NCBI RefSeq assembly: GCF_002775205.1
Contig: NC_036464.1
Coordinates: forward strand, 25,465,788 to 25,529,787
DNA: 64,000 bases
Source of the DNA: Xiphophorus maculatus
Taxonomy: Eukaryota > Chordata > Actinopteri > Cyprinodontiformes > Poeciliidae
Reading direction: 5' to 3'
The notes under the pieces are model-generated. The model worked only from the letters and a program-made list of their open reading frames with translations. It searched no databases and was not told the origin of the DNA. How positions within the stretch are numbered: the first letter of the stretch is position 1; the number at the start of each line of letters is the position of its first letter. Position numbers and translations under genes: made by a program. This document shows positions 33,101 to 44,865 of this stretch, in pieces.

Positions 33101-36100
33101 TATGTCTCTGTGTTGCCCTGCGACAGACTGGCAACCTGTCCAGGGTGAACCCCGCCTCTCGCCTGGAACGTAGGTGGAGATAGACACCGGCAACCCTCCC
33201 GACCCCATTAGGGACAAAAGGTGAACAGAAAATGGATGGATGGATGGATGGATGGATGGATGGAACAGGGAAACTGGTTCATCGTGGTATAGTTACTGGA
33301 TTTAGGTGCATTGCAATCCAGAAAGAAAACCTGTCAGAGATTGCCAAGGGTTTTGGAATTAGGATGGAGGTTCACCTTCCAGGTAGCTTGGCTATTGCCT
33401 TTCTACGTAATTCCCCTCAATTTGTATTTCCCTTTAATGCTTTGTCTGGGATTTCTCCTATTCAGTTTGATTTATCCAATTGAATTTGAATGGGTCCAAT
33501 CGACAGAAGGAAAACTTGTGAATGATGAGTTTCTGCAATGTTTTAGACTTGTAGTCTGCCTATGGTTGTATTTAGACAATAGCAGCGGAGGAAGTGAACG
33601 AAACTATCCAGTATGCGTTAGCCATGCTTCCAAATATTGAGCAATTAAAGTCTGGTAAACTTCATCAAGCCGGCACATTGCATACGTCACAGCCAAACGT
33701 AAGTGATTGGGTTAAATTAGATCCACAAAATGCACTTTCCTTTCTGCATCACAACTCTGCACTAACTTGTGATGCTCTATCAAATACATTTTCAAACACA
33801 CAGACATTTCTTATTGTAAAGCAATGGATTTTGAACAAAGACAACATATTAAAAGCTTCACTCTTACTGGGTTGATGATGACCAGTGTGCCATCATATGT
33901 CCAGGTACCCAGTTTCATGCTGCAGTTCTGGAGGTCAAATGGGAAGTGAAGGACAATGATCTCACAGTAACTCTTGTAGATAGCAGGTGGGTTCCATGTT
34001 ATCATGCCTGTGTGCTCCAGCAGCACTTTGGTCTCATGGATGATGGCAAAATCACCATCGGCACTGGAACGAGGAACAGGAAGGAAGCAGAGGGCAGACA
34101 GAGTGTGACCACATATTCAGTTAGCTAAAGCTGAGAGTAGATGTCTGTGTAAACCAGAGCAGCAGTTCTGCTTACTTGTTGTACAGAACTAAGTCGGGTT
34201 TCCATATGTCTGTTGAAGGAATTCGGATCTTTTTGATGCCTCCATAAGCATCTGGATCCCACTGCAGGTTCACATCTTTCCATTGCTAGGATGAAAAATG
34301 GGAGGACATCCCTCCAAATAATTAATCTGTTTATTTATTCTTCCCCTGGTGATTGACCTTATTAAACCAATGTAATTTGACATAGATCAGGCTGATCTAT
34401 TGATGATGAATGATCTTTTAATATAAATGTTCTGGATTGGATGTGTATGGAAGGCCAAAATAAACTTGGATTGCAAAACTAGTGGATGTCAACAGATCAG
34501 TATGGATCTTAATAATTTATTGATGTATTTACTCGTTTAAAATAAATACATAAATAATGGCCCTTTTGGCCCTCCATACATGTGTATCAAATTCATGTTT
34601 AAAACCTCCCTTGTCATGCTACCCACCCTTGAAATGAATTCATAAAATGTTTTGAATTAAATACATTATAGCTACACACAAAACAGCTACCTGTCGGAGT
34701 CGGACATTAGTGGTCACAATCTGGTTGACTTCATCCTGAGAAAAAGAAAGGAACAACGTCAGAGATAGAAATGAACTTGTTGACCTTGAGATAAACTGTC
34801 CTGCAGCTTTTAGATGCATCCCTGCTTCATTACAGCTGAATCAAATGACTGAACTGCCTCTTCAGCATGCCATCAAGTTTGACAAATGCCTGCCTTTCTT
34901 TGGGAATCGCTAGTAGCAAACTGATGTTTACAAAGCCTGACCTGCCTATTCCAATTTTTTTGTCTGAATAATTTCTAAATATAGTAACAAAATAGTTAAG
35001 ATGGCAACAGTGGGGGGACTATTGTTAACCAAGCACATCCATATTAGATAGAATGGGCAGGTCTGTAAGTCGGCTCTCTCTCAGTCAGGGCAAAGAAAAG
35101 TAGAAAATGGCTGATTTTCAGACTTGTGCAGAGGTAGATATCATTGATTTCACATGTAAGTATTGACCTATCACCAATCACCCAAAATTAGGAAAATCAT
35201 GGCTGATTTATCGATGGGCTCCTACTAAGTACATAATAGGACTGATCAAAGTTGCATCCAGTATTATGCAGTGAAATGTGTCTACAAACATTAAGACAGA
35301 ATGTACCAACAACATAGTGATTCAATGTCAGTAAAAAAATATTGTAAAGAAATTTTACATAAACTGACATCACTGGGACTTTTAGAAACATATTTTGTTA
35401 GAAACTAAAAATAAATCCCAATCATATTGGTGTATTTAAAAAGCAATTGACTTGTAACTTGACTTTAGAATCAAACAGTGACGAAAAGTAAAGTAGCTGT
35501 TCATGATGTTTGACGTCTAAAAATGTATACAAATGATAGTGATATTATGTTGCATACTACAGTTTAAAACATGGTGCAAGATTTTACTGATTCTGTTGAT
35601 CAACTACTCTTCATGAATTCAAAAATCCCAAGACTCTCCTCATAAGGACTTATTCAAATGAACACCTTTAAAATAAATAAATCCCTTTAAATCCTTATGC
35701 AGAGCAGACCGTTTTTACTTTTTGATATGTAAAATGCTACAAATGATAGAGCGTGTACATTATTTGTGCCAGGACCACAAGTAGTGTGCAGACAGTTAAA
35801 ATGACATGCCTTCAACTCATTAAACTATCAACTTCGCTACACCCAGCAAGCTCTGCATCAAACGGGAATGAATGGGACAAGAGAGCCGCACCATATGTGG
35901 GACATGTGAAATAAAACTAAATTATTTTTGAAGCCCAACAAACATGGGGAACCATGTTACATTGTTGAAGGCTAAGCTAATTGTAAGTTTGCTACCCTTC
36001 AGCGTCATTGAGATTCAGGGCATTTGCTTTACGGAAAGGTCTTTTTTAGAAAACATTCCTCCTCTAAGATAGTTTGATGAAGTCCAGAGGCCCACAAATT

Positions 36101-36557
36101 TTTTTTCAAATTGTTTTCGTGTATTCAATAGTTTTGTCTCTGTTTTGTCTGAGGTATTTGGTCTTTGTGTTTTTTGAAGTATGGGATCCTGTCTGGTGAT
36201 CTGGTTGTGTTTGTATGGATGCAGGTGACAGGGGTTGATGATGGGGGATCATGTTGAGTCAGTAACTGGTTTCTAATCAAACCATAGCCTTCTGAATCCT
36301 AATCTAACCATGAAAAGCCAACAAATCTCCACCCCTAAATGCTGGTTGTAAATTTCCAATATTTTCCAAACTGTTTCCACTCTTGGAAATACACTGGGAA
36401 ATTTTTACCCTTACCACACTAATAAGTTGGATAAGCTGCAGGCCCACTGTGACTTCTACAGCATCGCTGAAGTGGTTAACTGGACGAACCACTTTGTTAT
36501 AACCGGTAAACAGGGTTTTCACCAGTTTCGTCTCGTCTTCTGAGCAGGATCCCAACC
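25981..36557 (-). CDS. chrna1: Muscle nicotinic acetylcholine receptor subunit alpha-1 (signal exon not placed)
   Basis: This is the ligand-binding subunit of the neuromuscular-junction cation channel in the muscle plasma membrane. Minus-strand exons are 36557-36415, 34735-34691, 34285-34176, 34063-33868, 32168-31931, 28938-28715, 28620-28506, 26900-26776 and 26109-25981. Phases agree throughout and give about 441 residues. Visible landmarks are SEDETKLVK and [13 protein letters not shown] at the mature N-terminus, the 13-residue Cys-loop from CEIIVLHF to QNC with an NCS glycosylation site, and YYTCC, whose adjacent cysteines define alpha subunits. M1 ([11 protein letters not shown]), M2 ([16 protein letters not shown]), M3 and the cytoplasmic DISDIS region follow. 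M4 ([16 protein letters not shown]) leads to the end LNML. The intron after 28,506 starts with GC instead of GT. Subtype alpha-1 follows from the M2-M3 sequence and the lnpk neighbour. The signal-peptide exon upstream of 36,557 is missing from this model. Confidence 0.93.
27670..27870. other. Unidentified repeat-like stretch in chrna1 intron
   Basis: The part tggttgaacagcaaagctttattacaatactg has the look of an old retroelement or poly(A)-signal-containing tail, but no family could be recognised and no coding remains were seen. Confidence 0.25.
27875..27966. repeat. Clustered palindromes of a GCACGACTA unit
   Basis: About 90 bp are made almost entirely of the unit gcacgacta and its complement tagtcgtgc in alternating orientation, for example agcacgactaaggctagtcgtgct followed by another arm. 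It can fold into several alternative hairpins or a cruciform. It lies in the chrna1 intron between 26,900 and 28,506. Confidence 0.85.
30066..30110. repeat. (AAT)n microsatellite
   Basis: About 15 uninterrupted AAT trinucleotides in the chrna1 intron between exons 31,931-32,168 and 28,715-28,938. Confidence 0.95.
30940..31162. mobile_element. hAT-type MITE with 8-bp target duplication
   Basis: The 223-bp element begins acaggggtgtcaaactccag and ends with the inverted form ctggagtttgacacctgt. It is flanked by gatctaga at 30,932-30,939 and 31,163-31,170, the 8-bp duplication expected of hAT transposition. A second agatctaga sits just left of it. Diverged pieces of the same family occur at about 34,796-34,880 and 38,815-38,890. 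Confidence 0.9.
32500..33470 (+). pseudogene. Tc1-like transposase remnant, split by a SINE
   Basis: The parts before (about 32,500-32,780; gactttatgaaagactggca) and after (about 33,277-33,400; ggatggaggttcaccttcca) the SINE recall consecutive segments of fish Tc1 transposase genes. The reading frame is broken many times. It lies in the chrna1 intron between exons 33,868-34,063 and 31,931-32,168. Family assignment is from memory of Tc1 sequences. Confidence 0.6.
32865..33261 (+). mobile_element. tRNA-headed SINE with GGAT tail, copy 1
   Basis: The head has Pol III boxes: an A box (tggtgcagttggtagc) and a B box (ggttcgattcccgg). A ~250-bp body follows with tcccacagtccaaaaacatg and gttgccctgcgacagactgg, and the element ends in (ATGG/GGAT)n. 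It is flanked by target duplications ggaacagggaactgg (32,850-32,864) and ggaacagggaaactgg (33,262-33,277), typical of LINE-driven insertion. The tRNA-like head is part of the SINE, not a tRNA gene. Confidence 0.9.
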
Positions 36558-36979
36558 CTGAAGCAAAAAGAGATAAACACAATTTCAGTTAGGGCTTGCC
36601 CAACTTTAGGTTCAAGTTCAGTGAAGTACATTCGGAGGTAATGCCCCCCTTTCACGCCCTTCAGAAATATTTTCACAATGAGAGCTGCAGTAAGGAAATT
36701 CTCTTTACTGTGGATCCTGCTCTGAAATTTTCCTTGATTTACAACCAGCAATCTGAAACCCTTAATTTCAGAAACATGAGGACTGAAAACAGGTGCAGAA
36801 GAAAAGCAGGGTGAGAGGACACTGTCTGATTAGAGGCAGGCAAGGACAAACAGAGCAGAGAGCTTCATGCCAACACTGGACAAGTGACTGACATTCCATG
36901 TTGGTGAAAAGCCTTTCCACTGGCTGTCGCTCGATCAAATCCGTCTCCATAGGTTGTTTGTGGATCTAATCTCAGCGCT

Positions 36980-36990
36980 CAGCAGGTGTT
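36980..36990 (-). promoter_or_regulatory. Possible myogenic E-box upstream of chrna1
   Basis: CAGGTG at 36,983-36,988 lies ~430 bp upstream of the first identified chrna1 exon and ~115 bp upstream of a candidate signal-peptide ATG at 36,868-36,866. Muscle receptor genes are known to be driven by MyoD-family E-boxes. A six-base motif alone is weak evidence. Confidence 0.25.
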
Positions 36991-37267
36991 TGGAGCAGCC
37001 GGCTCTGGCCAGCAAATTGTCATGAAATGACTTTCAGCTTGATATGAGTACACATAAAACACATTTAACACCTCTCCATATTCACAACGCTTTAAGTAAA
37101 CAGACTTAGATGTTTTCATCCTTACTAAATGTTATGTATATTTATATATATAGTTTACATATAGTTTAAGCTGCCATAAACTATATGATGCCACTGAGAC
37201 AAATGGCATCGACAAAGGAAAACAGATTAAACAGAATTGAGTAATACAGTGTCATTTAAGTAGTCAT

Positions 37268-38240
37268 ACCTCTTAAGCTTCTTCACATGTTGTCATGTCA
37301 CAACCTCAGACAAACACCAGTCTCGTTATCCTTTGTGGATAATGTACAAAGGACCTTTTGTGGACATTTCTGTGGACTGTAGCTTGAAATTATTTGTGGA
37401 AAATTTGACCATTCACAGATTGGCTTGTACACCACATCTACAACATTCGACAGAAAATGCAGCTCGGAAAGCAATGCTGCCTGACAGACTATTGGCTGCA
37501 TTTGCAAAGCTGCCAATTCAAAAGGACCAACTAGGTTTTGCCGTAGTGCCAAAGTGGTTCGTATTGTGTGTGCTAATGCCTATTAAGGTATTTTTTTGGT
37601 GTGTGAACTACTAAAATAGGAAGTTCTAAGAGTTTTTAGAGGGATCTCAAATATTTGTGGATTTTAGCTATTTGAGGGTGAACGTCTCCCTGCAATCACT
37701 GGGTATCTACTATAGTGCATAAATGGAAGGAAAATTACACCTTGATTTAAATTCTTTACACCTATCTGAGAAGAGTGGTGTACAGTATGGCTGTCCACCT
37801 AAATTCATAGACCTAGCAAGAAAAAGCCTGTAGTAACTCTAATGTCTAACTGGAAATCTGAGGTGAGAATTGAATCTGACTAAGCTGCAACTGTTTTGCA
37901 AAGACTGGGCAACCCTTTCAGGTTGTACTGAACTTTACAGTACCTTTTGACTTGTACTACTCAGAAGAGCTTCTATATAATAAGCCTCATTTCCCCAAAT
38001 GTATTCCTCCTGCTTACAGAAATTTGAGTCTCTAGATGTGCAATGCTGGCAGAGGCATACCTCAAGAATATTGCAGTATTGTTAAAAAAATTTAATACTT
38101 TGTAGCCTTTTCCTTCCACTTCACCATTGGAAGCTACGTTGTGCTGGCCTATGACATAAAATCCCAAAGAAATACAATGAAGTTTGTAGTTCACATTATT
38201 TCATTCTTTACAGTAAGTGGGATGGTCAGTGCATTTGCTG
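37268..38240. mobile_element. Degenerate Tc1-like element
   Basis: The left part (cttcttcacatgttgtcatg) and right part (tagccttttccttccacttc, ggcctatgacataaaatccc) resemble the inverted ends of a common fish Tc1 family. Between them, about 38,018-38,070 (agtctctagatgtgcaatgctggc) resembles the 3' part of its transposase. Most of the transposase is deleted. Confidence 0.5.
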
Positions 38241-41121
38241 TGATAGTAAACATGTCAGACAGACCAGTACAAATGACCCAACAGACAGCAGTGGGAGCCA
38301 AGTGGCATTCTATGTGTGCTATCCCGGGAATGTACTGGCAAGTTTCCTCCAGCCTGAGCTGGACAAACTGGGATCAAGTTTCATTAAGCCAGCAACAGAG
38401 AACATGTACATGTACCCTGACACACATGAAGGTTTGGTTTCCTTCTATACGTTCTATTTCAAGTTTTCATCAAAGATCAAGAGGTCAGGGTTGGTGTAGT
38501 GTAGTGCACATTTCTTGTATTTGTCATTATCCTTCCCGGTTAATGTCTGCTTACATCCTGTTTGTTGTCAAGTTTGTGTTATTTTATCCAAGAACAGAAA
38601 TAGAAGGGAGGAAGAAACACCTGGAGCTGTCAGTCACTGACCACTCTGTGTTGCTATTTGCTGGTGTTCTCCTGCGCCAGCAATGGGGTGACAAAACAGT
38701 GGAGGGGGGCTTTAGATGTCTCTCTGTTCCAACACAGCTGATTGAAGTTGGTCCAATTACTTCCTCTGCATGTCAAAGTTCTGCAGAGGTCTGTTAACGG
38801 CCGTCATTTTGTTCAGGTGTGCTAAGCCAGAGAAAGCTCTAAAACATGCACAATGCTGGATGTTGAGAACTGACTTTGGACACCACTGCTCCAGACAGCA
38901 TGGTATTTGTTGTCTCTTGCCTCCACCATTTTAATATTGTTACATGTATGCCAGTAATTTGGTTTGTCTTAGAAAGAAATTGTGTTAGGAAATATGCAAA
39001 TCATTTGTAAGCACTTAAGAATACCGCAACTGCTGAACTGTAAAATGCAGATCTCAGTGTCTGATTCTTAGTCTTCTATCACCAAAATACCTGATGTGTA
39101 TTTCATCTTCTGTGGTTAATATAAACTACATATACTGATCAAATCTGAACTAATATAATGCTACAACAGAATAGATTTTTTAAAAACAGTTTAAAATAAT
39201 GAAACTGACTTTATTAGTTAAAACACAGAAGGGACAATTAGTGTTTTTATTTTTGTACGAACCACCTTAGAATTAGATAAGAACATTTTTGACAAACCTG
39301 AACTAAATTAGTATACGCTGACTAAAATTTCTTTTTTATCCAATTCCAATGGTTGCAGGAAGCAGAGTGTACCTCTATGTGAGACTGAAAGGTCACTGTG
39401 ACAAATATGTGACCTTAGCTATCAGTCTTTAAGGGGATGTCACCTAGAGTAAATTTCATATACAAATTAGGCAAAAAAATTTAAAATCCTTAGATTTATA
39501 TGACTTATATTTTCCCATACAAACACCTGCATACCATACATACATTGTTAGTCATAGTACTTTCTGAAAATCATTAAAAATTAGACCCTTCAGAATCTCT
39601 GTTTTCAGAACCAATTGCCAAATTCCTTAACACCAAATTACTCAAAAATATAAAGAATTCTTACCAGAATATGCACAAAGAATCCATGGGATACAAATCA
39701 GGACCTTGTGAAGGTGCATATCTGTGCCGTAAAAATCCTTAATCCCACAGGAAACTGTTGAAGTGTGTCCAGTTTGAAGATTTCAGTGTGACACATATAC
39801 TAAGTATGCATTGAAATAGATACACTGAAGCTGTAGCGTTCAACGAAGAGCAGCAGGGTATATGTGGTAAAGTGGATCAGTCCAGGTTGTGAACTCTGAG
39901 CTCTTGCTTTTAATAGAAAACACTATGCCGCTTCCCCAACCCACCAACTTCTCAACCACTCACCAAATGTCCAGGCAGGAAGACAGCTGGGATTGCTTGT
40001 CTTTGATGCTAGTTGCTGTGAGTTAAAATGGAATGTTAGGATTACGGTTTGGTTCCTTTAGTTAGTAACAGGTTTTGTTCATGGTGTTCATTTTGGTTAT
40101 CTGTTAAACGCAAGAAATAAATATGTCTTTGTGTGTATTTGTTTAAGGAATACTGTTAAGGTAAAAAGTAGTAACAGTTCTTTGGTTTTCGGTTTGAGCA
40201 CCTTTCTAGAAAACCCGCTTTATCAGGGTGTAGATATTTCCATTTTTTGGAAATGCCCGCTTAACCTCTACCAGATTGATGGGAAGCATCTATTGCTTCT
40301 CTTTGGTTATTATTGACGTCTTTCTTTAGTGGCATTATGTTAACACATATGTATGCTGCAGGATAGCAAAGTTATGAAACCTTTGCTTCTACAGAAGAGA
40401 TAACGGAGAGATCAATAAACGGTATAGGACACTTTTAGAGCCAGGACACTGACACAGAGAAGCAGACAGACAGCTGCGCTCTCCACTGATGAAATGAGAA
40501 GCATGTCTGGGGACATGCTGTTATTTGACTGACATGGACACATACACACACACACTCACGCCTACTTATCAGCTCATGTAGCATGAAAACATTCATTGGG
40601 TTACAGTCAGACTGAACAACCGAACAACTGAAATGAATCACGGACAAAAATTAGCATGTGTCTTTTACTGTATAATCAGCTTCCAGTAATCGGAACATAG
40701 TAAAGGCAAGCACTATAGTCTGTGACATACTGAATCAAGTGCTGAAAAAAATGAGGGAATGTATGCTGATCAATATGTGATGCATTCACTGACAAAATTT
40801 GTATGGGAATAAATGTGTAGTTCTTTATCATTTCAAGTGTAGTTATTGAACACTTCTAAATTCATGGCATTACCTGTAAAACATGTGGCATAGGATTCCT
40901 CACAATATATTGCTGACCTTTCATTAGCAAATTACCTTAATGTTACTTTTAAATTACTCATACCCCAGGCAATAAGTGATGAGAAAACCCTATTCCTTTT
41001 TAAGTTGCCTATTTGCAAACAGCAGAAACTCTGAGTAGTGGATGGATGCTGAAGAGTTTAAGGCGTGGCAGTGGCAGTTTCCAAATTCCTTTGGTGCCCT
41101 ATATGAGAAACACATCCATAT
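38241..41121. other. Intergenic AT-rich DNA without recognised genes
   Basis: No exon with homology or convincing splice structure was seen upstream of chrna1. A hAT-like fragment lies near 38,815-38,890 (ctttggacaccactgctcca). A 218-codon open frame at 38,141-38,797 has no recognisable domain and starts inside Tc1 remnant sequence. Confidence 0.4.
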
Positions 41122-41646
41122 TTAACCCTTTGATGCACAACATATGTTCACCCCTTCTAATGCACAACATGGGTCAAAAATGACCCGCATTCATTTTCCA
41201 TGTTATTTCATGCTGACTGAGTTTTTCTTTGCTCTGTTTTTCAAAATCAATTCATTTTATGATTGAATATTCCAAGTATTCTTTAAATATCTTGTTTTTA
41301 ATTACCACAGATCATTAATTTATTTTTTTGTTTCCTACTTTATGAACAAAAATAATTTTTATATTACTATACATGGGTCATCCAAGTATGATTTAAAATT
41401 AAATGTCTTAATACTATTAAAAAAAAAGTTTCAAGTAATTACTTTAGCAGTGAATGGGGCCAAACAGTTATTTATTTAATACTTGCAACACGTTTGTCAT
41501 TTTATCACACATACACATAAATCCTGATAACAGATAACAGCTATTGAACTGAACTTTATCTGTGGTTGAACAACTGTAAACTGGTGAAATGTGACCAAAC
41601 AAAATAAAACACAACTGAACACATTAGTAGAACACAAACTGCCATC

Positions 41647-42507
41647 TCAATTTTTGCATGCCTCACAAATGATCACTAATTTTTTGTGCTCCTTGCACAC
41701 CGGCCTAGTGCACTGGGAACACCAGCTGCTGGCTTTTCTGTCTTTCGAAACTGGGCAGATCGCGCACCTCTTCCTCTTCCTTTGGCCCTCCTGTCTGATG
41801 TCCTCTTGTAGCTGAGTGGTGGCTGTGTCTTTTTTTAACCCACACCTTCCCATTGCCTCAATAATATGCTTCTGGAGTTTGGGTGTGCCCTCCATGCGCC
41901 TCTTCATATGTGGCATGACGAGCTCTTTGCCCAGCTCCTTGATAAATAGTCGTCGTGCATTACTCGCACCACCCATATAATCAGGGTGTTGTGCACTGAA
42001 GTTGGTGTAGGCATTAAGTGTGGCAACATCCAGCATATTGTACCAGAGAACCATGGGCCACCTCCTTGTTCTCCGCAGACATGTGTAGTTGCTAACCATT
42101 TGATCCATTGTGTCCACTCCTCCTTTCGTTTTATTGTAGTACTGGATCACTTCTGGGTTCTTCTTCTGACTGCTGTTATCCACTGCTTTGTCATCATGCA
42201 TGGTGCTCAGTAGGACAACAGCCTTTCCTTTCTTCTGCACATAGCTCACCATGGTCATGTTGCCATAGAATCCAAATTCCGAGCTATGAAGCTCCCGTGA
42301 TTTGGATGGCTTCATGATAGATGGTATGTCAGGCTTGTTCTGGCGAAGAGTCCCAACGGTGGTCAGATTGTTCTTGAGGAGCTTGGTGAAACTGGTGAAA
42401 ACTGGTGAAAAAGTTGTCCATTGTCCATGTAGAATTACAAAAGCTGTGCTTGTTCTTAACTTAAGAAAGAAAAAATAAAAATGATGATTTGTGGTAAACA
42501 AAAACAA
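41647..42507 (-). pseudogene. piggyBac transposase C-terminal half, frameshifted
   Basis: The 286-codon frame shows piggyBac hallmarks. NKTKGGVDTMDQM contains the third catalytic aspartate, MLDVATLNAYT follows, and the C-terminus is a cysteine-rich cross-brace finger (C-x2-C-x11-C-x2-C-x4-C-x2-H). The second-aspartate DNFF motif lies around 42,405-42,420 but in another frame. A perfect 10-bp tandem duplication (actggtgaaa at 42,391-42,400 and 42,401-42,410) separates the two frames. Sequence further upstream has no matching N-terminal domain; a possible splice acceptor lies near 42,460. The copy is therefore inactive. Domesticated PGBD genes keep open frames, so this is not one. Confidence 0.9.
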
Positions 42508-42649
42508 GATATTTACTGCATATCTGGAAAAGTAAATGATAAAATTAATTTATTTCAAAAGTATATCATAGAAACACTCAACCATACATGAAGTAACCTG
42601 GAAAATGAATGCGGGTCGTTTTTGACCCGTTTTGTGCATTAAAAGGGTA

Positions 42650-44800
42650 GTGATACAAAAAGGGTTTTTGTTCAAAAAGTAAGAAAGGAAAAAATTAATT
42701 AAGGATGTATGATGATCAAAAACAAGTTAATTGAGGAATACCTAGAATACTGAATGATGAAATTAATTTATTGCAAAGATTGTTGTTGCGCAACACCCCC
42801 CCCCCCCTCCTTTCTGTCTCTACTCTCTCACTTTCGTACTTCCTCTTCTGAGAGGGGAGATGTGCTACCAGCTCTCCTTCTAACGGGTTAATTGAGTTTC
42901 CTAAATCTGCTGGGATTTACCCTGTCCAGAACTGAAGTAAACTCTGTTTAAGCTGGTTTCGAGAAACGATTCACCTGATTTTTGACGGCCTACATCCAGG
43001 TGCCCCACCCTTCTTCCCCCTGTGAATTAGCCAGACTGAGCAGCCTACAGCCAACTAGTTTCACAGAGCACACCTGTTAACGGTCGCTCGTTCTCTATTT
43101 TACAACTTGCATTTGTTATTGAACCAGGTAGGTTTTAGTGACTCGGGCGAGTCCGAAGGATGATGTTTTACATTTGGGCTACCAGCAACCTAAAAACATT
43201 TTCTACTTTTTCCTCTCCAGAATCAAACATCACAGCTATTTTACAACCATCAAAGAACTTTAAGGTGACTCATTAACTGAATGTCCACAACATCTTTTAG
43301 ATTTTCTTTATGCTAAATATTTTATTAGTAAGGCATTTTTGCAAGGGTCAGTACAGCTTAATTCAGTAGCAGAAATAATCAAATAAGTAAAATCAATCAT
43401 CTAGTCTATCTTTCCCTACTGCTGATACTGAGAACTAAAAAAGGGAACCTTTGAGAGAGACGGACGGAGTTTGACGTTTCGAACCCCAGACCTGGCCTGA
43501 TGATGAAGAAGGTGTTGCAGCAGGAGGAGGAAGTTGATCGGCGAAGACAGGAATCTCTGTAGGTCTGATGAGCTTCTTCTCCGCATGGATGGTGAGGTCA
43601 CACAGGACTTGGTGCTGGCAGGAAAAAAGGCACCAGTTCTTCTTCTTTGTCTTTGCCTTTGTCTTTGTCTTCATCTTTGTCTTTGGGGTCTGAACCCAGC
43701 TGATGAGAGAAGTGCGATTCAAAGCCACAGGTTGTGGGTCTGACCGGTTGGTCCCCATGAGCAGGACAGTCTTCAGCTCTGTGGCCCCGGCTCTTCTTCA
43801 GCTGCAGAGTTCTTTGTCCATCTCGATCTTGGCTCGAAGCTGCCCGGAGGATCCAACCAAAGGTTCCTCTTTTGCACCCACCTTTTATAGGGTTTATCCA
43901 CCCTTTTGGTGCGTTTGCATTGGCTAGCACTGTTGCTGTACTTATTTCATTGGCTGACTGCTCAGACAGATGATCTCATATTCATCACTGTCTTACAGAC
44001 ATTATGTCCTGATGTCTGTGCTAATGTCTCAGGGTTGCTCAACCTCCTATGTCTCTTGCCTTTCACCTTTCACCTACCATCTACCTCCAACATATCAGTG
44101 ATCTTCAATTGCAGTTACACCTTTTTACACCATTTCAAGTTTAATGTCAAAATCACATTTATATCACATTTATTTTCTTTAGCTTCTCTGATTTAGCATT
44201 CATTTATAATTTTATAACCACAACTTATTAATTACTCGCATTATAATCCTAATGTGAGTTATTACAGATGTTTTCTAAAATGAAACCAAGAATAATCCAT
44301 GATTCTAATTATTTGATACCAAAGTTACAGTTACTTGTTTTTCTTGTAAGTGTTCCCACAAATGTACGTGTAAATATTATTACAAGTAAACCAATATTAA
44401 TATAAGTATTTTACTTTGAATCTTATCAAATTACTCAAAATGTTTAGATTTCATTCTTTAAACTTTCATGCTTTAAAATAAGGAATAGTCTCAGCTATTT
44501 TTATAAATCTGCAGGCTGGAACTTACTTCCTCTTTTTCCAGGAAACCTGCTTTTCCTGTTTAATGACTCTTTCTGACTGACTATGATTTCTTATGATTAG
44601 ATAGAAAAAAGTAGAATTAAAGCAAAGTTTGCATGAGACAAAAACAACACACACAACCAGATTTATTTTATTGACACCTAAGTCTACTGCTGGGCCTTGA
44701 TGTCACTTGAGTGATTCATTTTAAAGATAACTTTATTAATTATTACTGTTAAACTTAAATCTCCAGCATGGGGAAGTGGGATGAGCTCGGATTTTCTTGA
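42650..44800. other. Non-transposase interior of the piggyBac element
   Basis: About 2.1 kb between the internal inverted motif and the right terminus lack transposase homology. They include a poly-C run near 42,797 and, on the minus strand, ctataaaagg at about 43,883-43,892 followed by a 110-codon frame (43,598-43,930) ending in a KDKDEDKD-rich segment. This may be the element's own promoter and leader, or a different insertion. No LTR ends, primer site or known protein domain could be shown. Confidence 0.4.
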
Positions 44801-44865
44801 CAAGATATAGAAGATAAAAACTCAGCCGGGTCACTTTTGACCCATGTTTTGCATCAAAGGGTTAA

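Larger units (their letters stand above)
41122..44865 (-). mobile_element. piggyBac-type DNA transposon with TTAA target duplications
   Basis: A TTAA at 41,122-41,125 is followed by ccctttgatgcacaacat, and the right end is the inverse, atgttttgcatcaaaggg, followed by TTAA at 44,862-44,865. The element body is 41,126-44,861 (3,736 bp). A subterminal motif gggtcaaaaatgacccgc lies inside the left end and recurs inverted at about 42,612-42,640 (gcgggtcgtttttgaccc) and near the right end (gggtcacttttgaccc). TTAA target choice and the transposase remnant inside identify the superfamily. The transposase N-terminal half is absent. Confidence 0.92.

Noticed and set aside
36830..36868. Signal-peptide exon MKLSALFVLACL for chrna1
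   Set aside because: A stop follows at once and there is no GT donor in the needed phase; kept only as a finding.
38141..38797. 218-codon forward ORF as a gene
   Set aside because: It starts inside Tc1-derived sequence, has no recognisable domain and no conserved neighbours.
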